47,009 nt of DNA from Planctomycetota bacterium. GTDB lineage: Bacteria; Planctomycetota; UBA8742; UBA2392. Positions 15,672 to 23,909 of this stretch are shown here, piece by piece (within the stretch, counting starts at the first letter, position 1; each line of letters opens with the position of its first letter). A program made the position numbers and the translations under genes. The notes beneath the pieces were generated by a model. The model searched no databases and had not been told where the DNA came from. It worked only from the letters and a program-made list of their open reading frames with translations. The DNA lies in assembly GCA_003576915.1 (NCBI GenBank), contig QEVF01000028.1, positions 1-47,009 of the forward strand. The letters run 5' to 3'.

Positions 15672-17318
15672 CTACTTCTTGCTGTCCTGCAAGCGCTTGA
15701 AGCGGTTCCAGACTTCAAGCGTCAGGCAGTTGATGGCCGTGGCATACACTCGGCCGCCCGCGCTGCCCCAGGCGTCCACGGGGTCCCAGCTTCCATACTC
15801 GTCCAGCGTTTCGTGGGTGCTGCCCCTGTCCTCCGGGCGGAAGCCGCGCTGGTTGTTGAGCAGAGTCTTTGCCATAGGACCTTCCCAGGCGCTCCAGGAG
15901 CTTCCGCCCATCTGGTACAGGGCCAGGCTGGCGTAGTACCAGTAGTAGAAGTCCAGCCTGGTATGTTCCCACACCGGTACGTTGCGCGCACACTCCGCGG
16001 CCTGCTTGCGCAGCACCGGGTGGTTGACGTCCCACTTGCTGTCCTCCATGAACAGCCGCGTCATGATGTTGATGGAGTCCATGGACGGGTTCTGCTGATA
16101 ATGCAGGGCGCTGCGCAGGCGGGCGTTGTCCGAGCCCGGCAGGTTGTAGCCGGTCTTGGGGTAGCCGTTGACCTCGATCGTCGCTTCGTCCAGCCATCGT
16201 GCAGCCTCGCCGTAGGCCTTGCGGGCTTCAAACTCCAGGCCCGCCATCTTCGCGCTCTTCAAGGCAAGCACCATCCAGCCCGTCACGGAGGTGTCGTTGT
16301 CGCCCGGCTTGATGCCATAGCGCCAGCCGCGTTCGGGATTCTGGGCCTTGAGGATGAACTCCACGGCACGCTGGCTCATGTTCTTGAGCAGCGAGTCACG
16401 GGAGAGGTCGTAGAGTTCCACGACGGCCATGGTGCAGATGGCGTGGTTGTAGACGAAGTGGTCGTCGTCCTTGGGGCCAAAGCAGCCGTCGTCATACTGC
16501 ACCTTGCGCAGGTACATGGCGCCGCGGCGGCAAGTCTCCGTGTAAGGGCCGGTCTTGTGGTCGTAGCCAGCGCCCGTGAAAGCAAGCAGGGCGAGGCCCG
16601 TGAGGCCGACATCGACCGAGACATCCCAACCCCGGTCGCCCTTGGGATCGCCGGGCGCCACGATTTCGAGATTGTATGTCTTGCGCGCGTTCTTGCGGCG
16701 GCTGTCCTCGCTGAAGCGCGTCGCGCTCCAGTTGCCCTCAATGCTCTGGTGGTCGGCCAGCCAGAGCAGCGCAGCTTCCACCTGCGGGCGGGCTTTGCCG
16801 CCGGGACCGTCGCCGCGCGGCCTGCGATGCTCGAGGCCGCCGTCACCGCCGCGGCCGCCGCCGCCCGCGATGCCGCCACCCAGGCCGACGGAGCCGGTAT
16901 TGCCCTTCTTGTTGGGGTGCGTGGACTCCTGATCGCTGTCGGAATCGGAGGGTGCCAGACTCTGGTTGGGGATTTCCGAGGGGTCTTCGGCGCGGTCGTC
17001 CTTGGCATCCTCGCTGAGCTTGGCCACGGGTGAAGGCTGCTCGACGACTTTATCCGGGTCCGGCCAGTCGGAGTTGTCCGGCGCACGCATTTCCGGCGGC
17101 GGAGGCAGGGGCTCGGTCTGGGTTGCGGCCGTGATGACGGCCACGGCCTTGCTCACCGGCACGTAGGGAATGATGAACCAGGCAATCACCAGAAACAGGA
17201 CATGGACGGCAAGGGCCACTGCCACCCAGGGCACCGATGCAAGCGGGTGCAAATCCTGGCGCGCCGCCGGCGGCGCTTGGGTGTACTCCTCCGGCTGTAC
17301 TTCCAGCGTGTTCGACAT
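15672..17318 (-). CDS. Membrane-anchored squalene-cyclase/prenyltransferase-repeat protein
   Basis: The 548-residue protein has a short cytoplasmic N-terminus, one membrane segment (about residues 31-50) and a Pro/Ser/Asp-rich linker reaching to about residue 170 with a Gly-only patch. The rest is an alpha/alpha-barrel-type domain with repeats such as EAALLWLADHQSIEGNW, AVEFILKAQNPERGWRYG and ALHYQQNPSMDS, as in the prenyltransferase/squalene-oxidase repeat fold. The anchor plus Pro-rich linker resembles TonB-type proteins. No DxDD cyclase motif is visible, so a binding or scaffold role outside the cytoplasmic membrane is as likely as catalysis. The ATG at 17318 has GGAG six bases upstream, which favours it over the GTG at 17330. 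Confidence 0.78.
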   Translation of the reverse strand: MSNTLEVQPEEYTQAPPAARQDLHPLASVPWVAVALAVHVLFLVIAWFIIPYVPVSKAVAVITAATQTEPLPPPPEMRAPDNSDWPDPDKVVEQPSPVAKLSEDAKDDRAEDPSEIPNQSLAPSDSDSDQESTHPNKKGNTGSVGLGGGIAGGGGRGGDGGLEHRRPRGDGPGGKARPQVEAALLWLADHQSIEGNWSATRFSEDSRRKNARKTYNLEIVAPGDPKGDRGWDVSVDVGLTGLALLAFTGAGYDHKTGPYTETCRRGAMYLRKVQYDDGCFGPKDDDHFVYNHAICTMAVVELYDLSRDSLLKNMSQRAVEFILKAQNPERGWRYGIKPGDNDTSVTGWMVLALKSAKMAGLEFEARKAYGEAARWLDEATIEVNGYPKTGYNLPGSDNARLRSALHYQQNPSMDSINIMTRLFMEDSKWDVNHPVLRKQAAECARNVPVWEHTRLDFYYWYYASLALYQMGGSSWSAWEGPMAKTLLNNQRGFRPEDRGSTHETLDEYGSWDPVDAWGSAGGRVYATAINCLTLEVWNRFKRLQDSKK

Positions 17319-17391
17319 GACTGTCTCCACGCCTCGGATGGTCCTCCCCGGTCGCTCGGCCTCTTGTCCCCGGGATGCCGCGCGATGAGAC

Positions 17392-17982
17392 TCATAACGG
17401 CTGCGGCGCCTGGAGGTTCAGGGCGAAGCGGCGCAACTGTGGAAAGAACAGGGCGAAGTCCTGCGCCAGTCCGGCGTAGCCCGCCTCGAGCTCGCTCAGC
17501 GCCGACGCCAGCCGTGTGGGCCGTTTCATGCGGCGCTGCAACCCCTCCAGGGCATGCGCGATGTTCCCGATCTCCGCGTAGCCGCCCAGCCAGTCTTCCG
17601 CCTCCATGCGCGGCAGCACGCGCGCCAGGCGCGCCGGCAGCAGGGCCTCATGGAGGCGCAGCGCCGCGTAGACCCGCCGTGAGAAGCTCCCCAGGCTCTC
17701 ATGGCTGTAGGCCGTCCAGTGGACGGCGAGGAAATGGTCATAGAACACATCGACCAGGATGCCGGCAAAGCGCGAAAACCCGGGCGAGATGCGCGCGCGG
17801 GACCGCCGCACGGTTTCGTGGGCGTCCGTGAAAGCGTCGATGCGGCGGTGCGCCAGCAGCGCCTCTCTCATCGCGGCGGGAAGACTTGACAGGTCAAGCC
17901 CTTTGGCGAAGTCGCCCAGCAGGCCGCCGACGAGCGTCTGAGGCGAGCCGTCCGCGAGCAGCAGATGCGCGAGATAGTTCAT
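17392..17982 (-). CDS. acpH: Acyl-carrier-protein phosphodiesterase (AcpH-like)
   Basis: AcpH removes the 4'-phosphopantetheine arm from acyl carrier protein. The 196-residue product matches the family size and shows its His/Asp-rich motifs: MNYLAHLLLADGS at the start, GDFAKGLDL, HRRIDAFTDAHETV and DVFYDHFLAVHW, which are the metal-binding HD-like residues. The true start is the ATG at 17982; the frame runs open further upstream but only as a shadow of the neighbouring gene. The start overlaps the stop of the UDG-like gene by four bases, so translation is coupled. Confidence 0.88.
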   Translation of the reverse strand: MNYLAHLLLADGSPQTLVGGLLGDFAKGLDLSSLPAAMREALLAHRRIDAFTDAHETVRRSRARISPGFSRFAGILVDVFYDHFLAVHWTAYSHESLGSFSRRVYAALRLHEALLPARLARVLPRMEAEDWLGGYAEIGNIAHALEGLQRRMKRPTRLASALSELEAGYAGLAQDFALFFPQLRRFALNLQAPQPL

Positions 17983-18683
17983 TCGTCGTCGGGTGCGATG
18001 TCCAGCAGCGCCGCAAGCTGCGCGCGGAACTCGGCCTCGTCGCCATGGGCAGGATGGCGCACGTGCAGGGGCGAACCATGCGCCGCCCCGACGGATCTGC
18101 GCGCGGCCGCGAGCCTGGCGTGGAGCGAAGCCAGCACGTCGCGCGCGACATTGCCCACAGCGATGACCTGCGCGTGCGGCGCGAGCCTGGACAGGAAGAA
18201 CTCGACTTCGGCGGCGCCCAGTTCGAGCGTTTTCGCGTCGGGTTCGGCATTGCTGAGCTCGTTGCCGATTTCGTGGCAATGCCAGGGCACGACGTTCCAG
18301 CAGACGATGTCGGTTCGCCCGCCGATCACGTCCATCACGCATGACGCGCTGCGCTCGCGCCAGGGCTTTGCGCGCGCGCCGGTGCGGTCAAAGAGCGTGC
18401 CGGGCCAGCACAGGTGGGCTTCGTCGGTGAAGGCAATGCCGGTGAAGCGGGCGCCGCGGTAGCCGGGGCAAAGCCCCACCAGGGCAAAGCGCGGATCGGG
18501 CAGGGCCTTGAGATAACGGCGCAGGTTTTCGCGTCGCTTGGCCGCGCCGGCGCGGGTGTCATGCACGGGGTGGTTGTGGGCGTAGAGGTTGAAAACGCCC
18601 GGGGGAAGTTCCGCGCGGCGCAGGCGCGAAATGAACTTCTCGATGGTCTCTTCTCTCGGTTTTTGCGGCGCAGGCTCAGTCAT
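17979..18683 (-). CDS. Uracil-DNA glycosylase superfamily protein
   Basis: The 234-residue product has the layout of the UDG superfamily, which excises uracil and related bases from DNA. A first motif (FALVGLCPGYRGARFTGIAF) corresponds to the active-site loop, a central motif (DIVCWNVVPWHCHEIGNE) lines the base pocket, and the segment VIAVGNVARDVLASL is the typical Rossmann-like strand-helix before the final motif, here HVRHPAHGD in place of the usual HPS-type loop. The residue after GLCPG is unusual, so the exact family and substrate are uncertain. The ATG at 18683 begins MTEPAPQKP. It lies between squalene-hopene cyclase and AcpH on the same strand, overlapping the latter. Confidence 0.72.
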   Translation of the reverse strand: MTEPAPQKPREETIEKFISRLRRAELPPGVFNLYAHNHPVHDTRAGAAKRRENLRRYLKALPDPRFALVGLCPGYRGARFTGIAFTDEAHLCWPGTLFDRTGARAKPWRERSASCVMDVIGGRTDIVCWNVVPWHCHEIGNELSNAEPDAKTLELGAAEVEFFLSRLAPHAQVIAVGNVARDVLASLHARLAAARRSVGAAHGSPLHVRHPAHGDEAEFRAQLAALLDIAPDDE

Positions 18684-18706
18684 GGCGTCAGGACGGGCGC
18701 ATCGAG

Positions 18707-20836
18707 TCAGATGGGCTTGAGGCCGCACCTGGCGTTGCGATAGCGGCCCAGGGCCAGCAGCGGGAAGTACTCGCGATAGAAGTGGTAGTTCAGGTAAAAC
18801 GCGTTGGGAAAGCCCGTGCCCGTGAACAGTTCTTCGTCCCAGCCGCCCTGGGGAAGTTGACGCGTCAAGAGCCACTCCACTCCGCGGCGCAGGCGCGCAT
18901 CATCCACCTCGCCCGCCGCCAGCAGGCCCAGCAGCGCCCAGGCCGTCTGCGAAGGCGTGCTTTGGCCCGAGATTTCGCGGCCCGCGCGCTCGGGCTCCTT
19001 GTAGGTTTCGCAGCCCTCGCCCCAGCCGCCGTCCGGGTTCTGCACGCCGTAGAGCCATGCCACGGCCTGGCGCACGTAGGGCTTGGACATGTCCTCGCCG
19101 ACCTGCGCCAGGCCCGCCAGCGCGCTCCAGGTGCCGTAGACATAGTTCACGCCCCAGCGCCCCCACCAGCTTCCGGCCCGCGCGCCGTCGCGCTCCTGGG
19201 TCTTGCGCAGGTACTCCGCCGCGCGCCGACAGGGCGCAAAACCCAGATCAAAGCCGAAGTGTCCCAGCATCTCCAGCACGTGGCCCGTGACGTCGGCCGT
19301 GCTGGGATCGAGCATGTTGTTCAGGTCGTTGAACGGAATGTGGTTCACCAGCGCCTTGTCCACGCCGCACTCGAAGGCACTCCAGCCGCCGTCCTGGTTC
19401 TGCATGGAAAGCACCCACTCCAGCCCGATGCGCGTCTGCTCCACGCGCCCCGCCTGCCCCCTGGGGTAACCGCCGAACAGCAACGCCTGCAGCACGATGG
19501 CGGTGTCGTCGAGGTCGGGGTAAAAATCGTTGTAGAACTGGAAACACCAGCCGCCGGGAATGGCGTTGGGGTTCTTCACCGCCCAGTCGCCGTCACGCAG
19601 AATCTGCCGGGAGTAAAGCCAGTCAATGCCCCGCTGGAATTCGGTGTCGCGGATGTCATAGCCCGACTCGCCCAGCGCATAGAGCGCCCAGGCCGTGTCC
19701 CATACAGGGCTGACGCAGGCCTGCACGTGAAGGCCGTCGCAGCGCGCATGGTAAATCATGAAGCGATCCAGCGCCTTGAAGGCCTTGACGATGCGCGCGT
19801 CGGACAGCGGCATGCCCAGCCGCGAAAGCGCCATGATGTTGTACATGATGGGCGGGTAGATGCCGCCCCAGTCTCCGCTGTCATCCTGGTGATCCAGAAT
19901 CCACTTCTGGGCCTTGTTCAGCGCCACCTTGGCCACGACGCCGTTGGTGGCGAACTCCAGGGCCTTGACCGCCTTGGCCCCGACGTTGAACAGCCCGCCC
20001 CAACTCATCAGCCCCGGTTCGCTGACGGGGGCGAAGCTCCAGCGGCGCTGGTCCCTGGGCTCCAGGAACAACTCCTCGACGCCCAGGCGCTCGTCGATTC
20101 GCACCAGCGGCTTGAGCTGATACAGCACGCTCATCGGCACCAGCGAAATCCGGCACCAGTAACTGAGGTCGTAAATGTTCAGCAGCTTGTTTTCAAGCGC
20201 CCGCGGAAGCATGGGCAGGTGCGGCAGCAGAACCATCCACGACGGAATCGGAGGCACTCCGGCCCAGTCATACTGCCCGAAAAGGGCCAGCAGGAAACGC
20301 TGCTCGACGCCGATGGGCATGGCGCCGCCATGGGCCCTGATCCACTCGCGGGCCTTGACCATGTGCGGCGCGTCGGGTGAATCTCCGGCAAGCTTGAGCC
20401 CGAAGTAGCAGGTCACGCTGTAGCTGAGATGCCCGGGACCGCGGGCGTAAATGCTCCATGAACCGTCATCGTTCTGCCACTGGCGCGTGTAGTTGGCGAT
20501 CTTGCGCTGACGCTCGGCAAACGAAGGCTGCCCCGCGATGCCCAGAAAATGAAGCATCATGATGTACTCGGCGCCCAGGCCCGCGTTGCTGTCCAGCTCG
20601 GCGTTCCAGTAAACCTCCCCCTTGTCGCGAATGGCCAGCATCCGCGACTGCTGCCGCGCAATGGCGGCGTCCAGCGCCGGATCGTTGCTTTTGTCGGCGC
20701 GGCGGGGATGCGCGGAAAATTTATCGAGCAGGACGTCAAGGCCCTCCAGCTCATGGAGGATGTTGCGGATCTTGCGGTGACTGCCGCCCTTCTTGCGTGT
20801 GAGCTCGCGGTGCAGCGTCTGGTGTGCCTTGGACAT
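18707..20836 (-). CDS. shc: Squalene-hopene cyclase
   Basis: This enzyme cyclises squalene to hopene and diplopterol, sterol-like lipids that stiffen bacterial membranes. The 709-residue product carries the catalytic DxDD motif as DLDD at residues 441-444 (DFYPDLDDTA) and several QW repeats (QNDDGSW, QDDSGDW, QNQDGGW, QNPDGGW, QLPQGGW). The N-terminal region is about 50 residues longer and more basic than in textbook members. The ATG at 20836 is favoured over the frame start at 20884, whose extra residues look like non-coding translation. No hpn genes for squalene synthesis or hopanoid side chains are in the window. A 135-bp repeat element lies 73 bases upstream. Confidence 0.93.
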   Translation of the reverse strand: MSKAHQTLHRELTRKKGGSHRKIRNILHELEGLDVLLDKFSAHPRRADKSNDPALDAAIARQQSRMLAIRDKGEVYWNAELDSNAGLGAEYIMMLHFLGIAGQPSFAERQRKIANYTRQWQNDDGSWSIYARGPGHLSYSVTCYFGLKLAGDSPDAPHMVKAREWIRAHGGAMPIGVEQRFLLALFGQYDWAGVPPIPSWMVLLPHLPMLPRALENKLLNIYDLSYWCRISLVPMSVLYQLKPLVRIDERLGVEELFLEPRDQRRWSFAPVSEPGLMSWGGLFNVGAKAVKALEFATNGVVAKVALNKAQKWILDHQDDSGDWGGIYPPIMYNIMALSRLGMPLSDARIVKAFKALDRFMIYHARCDGLHVQACVSPVWDTAWALYALGESGYDIRDTEFQRGIDWLYSRQILRDGDWAVKNPNAIPGGWCFQFYNDFYPDLDDTAIVLQALLFGGYPRGQAGRVEQTRIGLEWVLSMQNQDGGWSAFECGVDKALVNHIPFNDLNNMLDPSTADVTGHVLEMLGHFGFDLGFAPCRRAAEYLRKTQERDGARAGSWWGRWGVNYVYGTWSALAGLAQVGEDMSKPYVRQAVAWLYGVQNPDGGWGEGCETYKEPERAGREISGQSTPSQTAWALLGLLAAGEVDDARLRRGVEWLLTRQLPQGGWDEELFTGTGFPNAFYLNYHFYREYFPLLALGRYRNARCGLKPI

Positions 20837-20909
20837 GGGCGCGAGTATAGCGGCGAGGCCCCGGCGAACAACGCCGCAACGCATTGCTCAAGGCCATTGC
20901 GGCGCAGGC

Positions 20910-21044
20910 CTAGCAGGCTGCTGAAAAGTGGCATCCGGCCATTTGTTCAGCCCGGTCGGGCCAGAGTGAATCCGGCCCGACCTTCATTTGAAGCGGCTGA
21001 AAAGCCGCTTCAAATGCGCAAGGCGTATTTCAGCGGCCTGCTAG
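20910..21044 (-). repeat. CTAG-ended structured repeat, copy 1 (135 bp, inverted orientation)
   Basis: The element starts with CTAGCAGGCTGCTGAAA and ends with TTTCAGCGGCCTGCTAG, a near-perfect 17-bp terminal inverted repeat. Inside are a stem of GGTCGGGCC with GGCCCGACC-type arms and a second stem of AAGCGGC/GCCGCTT type. Read on the minus strand, its order of parts matches copies 2 and 3. Its CTAG at 21041-21044 contains the TAG stop codon of the lipoprotein gene ending at 21041, and its other end lies 73 bases upstream of shc. Confidence 0.85.
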
Positions 21045-22012
21045 CGGCCGGACTTGGGCTGGTCTTCAGGCGGGCGCTGGTCGTAGGGCGCGTCCAGCAG
21101 GACCTTGACCTTGTAGGTCATCTGACCGGTCTCGCCCGCCTTGATGCCCTGGGGGAAACTCCAGCGCAGAAGATCGCGATTGCCGGGGCGCGCAATGAAA
21201 TTGACCGACGTCCGCTCCTTGGGCAGCGTGGCACTGCCCGTGAGGTAGGTCGTGTAGTAGGGCACCGGCTCGTCAATCTCCGTGGGGCCGGTGTCGTAAT
21301 CATTGGTGTTGTGGTAGATGAGCGTGTAGGTGATCTCCACGCCGTCGCCCACCAGTTCGCGGTTGGCGTACTTGAACAGATGCAGCCCGATTACCCGCTC
21401 ACCCGAGGCGTGAAAGAAACCCTCGCGGGTGCGCGCGGCTTCCAGTTCATCCCGGGCACGGGCCGCGCGCAATTGCTCGTTGGACATGAAGGCGCGGGTC
21501 TTGTCCGGGCCGCGTTCATACCAGGTGGTGGCGTCGGCCGAGTAGGCGGTGATGCGGTCACGGCCGTAACGGCGATAGAGCTCTTCTTCGGACTCCATGC
21601 CCTTGAACAGGGTGCGGTTGACACGCAGGTTGAGCTGCTCATTCATCTGGCGCGAGTTGAGCCAGGCCTCGGTCTTGCGCGCGTCAAAGGCATCCATGAC
21701 GCGGGTGGCGTCAAATTGCTCGCCGCTGTAGCGCGCATCGAGACCCTGCCAGGCCATGCGCGCGCCGCCGGTGTAGTGGCAGCGGAGCTGGGCGAACTCA
21801 TAGACGGGGATATCGACGCGATTGGAGTCCGTGCGCGTGGTGTCCGCGCGGTTGCCGCCGTCGCGTGTCACGGCGGTGGCTTCCGGGTCCTTGATCCAAC
21901 TGGGCTCGTCCGCGGGCGCGTTGGCGCCCGTGTACTTGATCTCGCCGCTCTGGGCGCAGCCCAGTTGCAGCAGCGCCGCCGACAGGGCCAGGATGGAAAG
22001 TAGCCGACGCAT
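21041..22012 (-). CDS. Lipoprotein with a DUF11-like C-terminal repeat domain
   Basis: The 323-residue product begins with a signal peptide ending in a lipobox (LQLGC, Cys19), so it should be an exported lipoprotein. The middle is charged and rich in Arg, Glu and Tyr with no recognised motif. The last 110 residues (from about residue 215: VEITYTLIYHNTNDYDTG, then LRWSFPQGIKAGETGQMTYK) match the DUF11 beta-sandwich, found in bacterial cell-surface and cell-wall proteins. The ATG at 22012 gives a complete signal peptide, unlike the open frame up to 22057. Its TAG stop is embedded in the end of repeat copy 1. It and the lipoprotein upstream of it are in the same direction. Confidence 0.78.
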   Translation of the reverse strand: MRRLLSILALSAALLQLGCAQSGEIKYTGANAPADEPSWIKDPEATAVTRDGGNRADTTRTDSNRVDIPVYEFAQLRCHYTGGARMAWQGLDARYSGEQFDATRVMDAFDARKTEAWLNSRQMNEQLNLRVNRTLFKGMESEEELYRRYGRDRITAYSADATTWYERGPDKTRAFMSNEQLRAARARDELEAARTREGFFHASGERVIGLHLFKYANRELVGDGVEITYTLIYHNTNDYDTGPTEIDEPVPYYTTYLTGSATLPKERTSVNFIARPGNRDLLRWSFPQGIKAGETGQMTYKVKVLLDAPYDQRPPEDQPKSGR

Positions 22013-22095
22013 CCGTTTCCCCGGGAGACCCGCCAAGCACAGCCGCAGGCCCCCCAAACCATGGGCGGCAGGCCGGAGCCCGCCGCCCGCAAACG

Positions 22096-22620
22096 CTACT
22101 TGATGTACGGGCTCGAGCCGAAGTCGATGACCGCGATGACTTCACCCTGGAGGCGCGCCTGCTCAATCAGCGCCTGGCGGGTCACGGTGTCGCCGTAGTC
22201 GTAGACGCGCATCTCGACATCTTCGCCGGCCTGGCCCGAACGGCGGGCATTGGCCACGTCGCGGCGGCGCTGGTACACGACATAGGTGACGGCCTTGAAA
22301 TCACTGACCGCGGCCGCGATGTCCGCCGTGACGTAGATCGGCACGGTGGAAATGCGCGTGAGCTCGGTGTGGTTGAAAACGTCCATCTTGCCGTAGAACT
22401 TCTTGCCGCCCATGTTGATCTCGAGGCGCTTCTCGGAGTCGTTGCTCTTGAGCTCGAACACGCGCGTCTGGTCGCCGCTCTGGACGCCGCCTTCATCCAC
22501 CTTGACGGTCAAGGGCTGTCCCTGAGGGTTGAACTGGAAACGCATGGGGCTGCTGGAACCGCAGCCAAACAAGCCAAACGCAAGCGCCACAAACAGCATG
22601 CCGGTGAGCATCCGGGCCAT
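22096..22620 (-). CDS. Small lipoprotein of unknown function
   Basis: The 174-residue product has a signal peptide with lipobox FGC at Cys20, and then a mature part of about 154 residues with mostly beta-type sequence and a helical C-terminus (VTRQALIEQARLQGEVIAV). No domain is recognised. The ATG at 22620 has GGAG about ten bases upstream and gives a clean signal peptide. It reads into the DUF11-like lipoprotein gene 83 bases downstream, so the two may be one transcript and work together at the cell envelope. Confidence 0.75.
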   Translation of the reverse strand: MARMLTGMLFVALAFGLFGCGSSSPMRFQFNPQGQPLTVKVDEGGVQSGDQTRVFELKSNDSEKRLEINMGGKKFYGKMDVFNHTELTRISTVPIYVTADIAAAVSDFKAVTYVVYQRRRDVANARRSGQAGEDVEMRVYDYGDTVTRQALIEQARLQGEVIAVIDFGSSPYIK

Positions 22621-22823
22621 GAGGGGATCTCCGAAAACGAGAACCAACGCAATTGGGGGTTGCGTGAGGTTTTAGGATGCGGCACCGGGGATGGCAAGCA
22701 CGCTGTTGTCCATGACGCTTTGAAGACAGGGGCGCGTACGAATCAGGCGCGGGCCCAGGTGGCGGGGACTCGAAGGATGCCAAAGATATGACACGAGGTT
22801 CTCCGTAGCCGGGCCCAACTTGA

Positions 22824-22945
22824 CGTCATAATTACTTGTAAAACAGCAGTTTACAACAACATGCCAGAATTGTTCAGCCCCTGGGGGTGGAGTTTTGCAC
22901 GGTATTACCTTGCTTTTTATAACATCATCGTACACAATTATGACG
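22824..22945. promoter_or_regulatory. Operator-like inverted repeats in the regulator's upstream region
   Basis: TTGTAAA and TTTACAA (22836-22842 and 22850-22856) form a perfect 7-bp inverted repeat with a 7-base gap, a common layout for XRE-type regulators. A second pair, CGTCATAATT (22824-22833) and AATTATGACG (22936-22945), is an exact 10-bp inverted repeat about 100 bases apart that brackets the candidate promoter. The region is AT-rich in a GC-rich window. Confidence 0.5.
22895..22923 (+). promoter_or_regulatory. Candidate promoter of the XRE/S24 regulator gene
   Basis: TTGCAC (22895-22900) and TATAAC (22918-22923) are 17 bases apart. The -10 is good and the -35 weak. It is bracketed by the operator-like inverted repeats, and would give a leader of about 110 bases before the start at 23044. 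Between 22621 and 23043 I see no gene. Confidence 0.45.
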
Positions 22946-23043
22946 CGATGTCTGGCCTCGATCCATGCCTCCGTTGAGACGTGGCGGTGACTTGGGCCGG
23001 GTAGACTCAAAGGTGTGTATCCCCCATCCAGCGGGAGGTCGGC

Positions 23044-23799
23044 ATGGAACCGATCAACGAAACTGAAAAGCCGGAACAGGACCTGGGAGACGACAAGACC
23101 CATGTAGCCGCCGGCGAGCGCATCAAGCGGCTGCGCAGCTTCCGGGGTCTGACCTGTGCCGAGTTGGCCAAGCGCATCGGCTGCACGCGCCCCTACCTCA
23201 GTGCCGTGGAGAACGGGCGCTATCCCGTGAGCACCAAGATACTGCGCAAGCTGAGCCAGGCGCTGAACGTCACGCACGACTTCTTCCTCGCCTCCGAGGA
23301 ACCTGACCTGGAAGACACGGAAGCTTTGACTCGCGATATGCTGAACCGCAAGATGGCCGAGCGCGCCCGGGAGTCTGCTGTTTCCATGCGGCGTCCCGGC
23401 GGTGCTCGCATGATTCCCGTCATCAGCGTGACAGCGGCGGGCCGCCCCCTGGCCGCCTTCGACGATTTCCCCACGGGCAGCGGCTACGAGTACGTTGATT
23501 GTCCCAGTGACATCGCCGATGAGAACGCCTTTGCCCTGCGCATTTCCGGCGACAGCATGGAACCCGTGATCCCTGACGGCAGCACCATCATTGTGGCGCC
23601 GAACATGATGCCGCGCGAAGGCAAACCCGTCGTGGTCAAGCTGGAGAGCGGTGATGTCACCTGCAAGAATTTCCAGCGCCGGGGCGACCAGGTAATCCTG
23701 ACGCCGTACAACCACGCCCACGACGTGCAGATTTTCAGCGTGCGCGAGTTGCAGTGGATTTACCCGGTGATGAAAGTGGTGGTGGACCTTTACCACTGA
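23044..23799 (+). CDS. XRE-family regulator fused to an S24 (LexA-like) protease domain
   Basis: The 251-residue protein has an N-terminal HTH domain (about residues 20-80, GERIKRLRSFRGLTCAELAK, then YLSAVENGRYPVS) and a C-terminal S24 protease domain. The Ser-Lys dyad is visible at Ser171 (ISGDSMEP) and Lys208 (VTCKNF), and the likely self-cleavage site is Ala132-Gly133 (TAAGRP), as in LexA and lambda CI. It would be a repressor inactivated by RecA-assisted self-cleavage, or an S24-type regulator of another stress. It is preceded by AT-rich DNA with operator-like repeats, which fits autoregulation, and followed by a strong intrinsic terminator, so it is a one-gene unit. The targets cannot be inferred. 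No phage genes are nearby. Confidence 0.9.
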   Translation: MEPINETEKPEQDLGDDKTHVAAGERIKRLRSFRGLTCAELAKRIGCTRPYLSAVENGRYPVSTKILRKLSQALNVTHDFFLASEEPDLEDTEALTRDMLNRKMAERARESAVSMRRPGGARMIPVISVTAAGRPLAAFDDFPTGSGYEYVDCPSDIADENAFALRISGDSMEPVIPDGSTIIVAPNMMPREGKPVVVKLESGDVTCKNFQRRGDQVILTPYNHAHDVQIFSVRELQWIYPVMKVVVDLYH

Positions 23800-23814
23800 C
23801 GGAAACTGGAACTC

Positions 23815-23839
23815 AAAACGGGCCCTGGCGGCCCGTTTT
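23815..23839 (+). terminator. Intrinsic terminator after the XRE/S24 gene
   Basis: AAAACGGGCC and GGCCCGTTTT flank CTGGC, giving a 10-bp stem whose right arm provides the T-run. The mirrored A-run means it could also work in the opposite direction. Confidence 0.88.
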
Positions 23840-23909
23840 GCGTTGGTCCGCGGCGACTTTCAGATTTTTGGATTTTGAATTTCGCCCTTTTCATTTAGCG
23901 TCATCGCCC

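Noticed and set aside
18782..20380. 532-codon plus-strand frame opposite shc
   Set aside because: The squalene-hopene cyclase is certain from its DxDD and QW motifs; the opposite frame has no recognisable domain.
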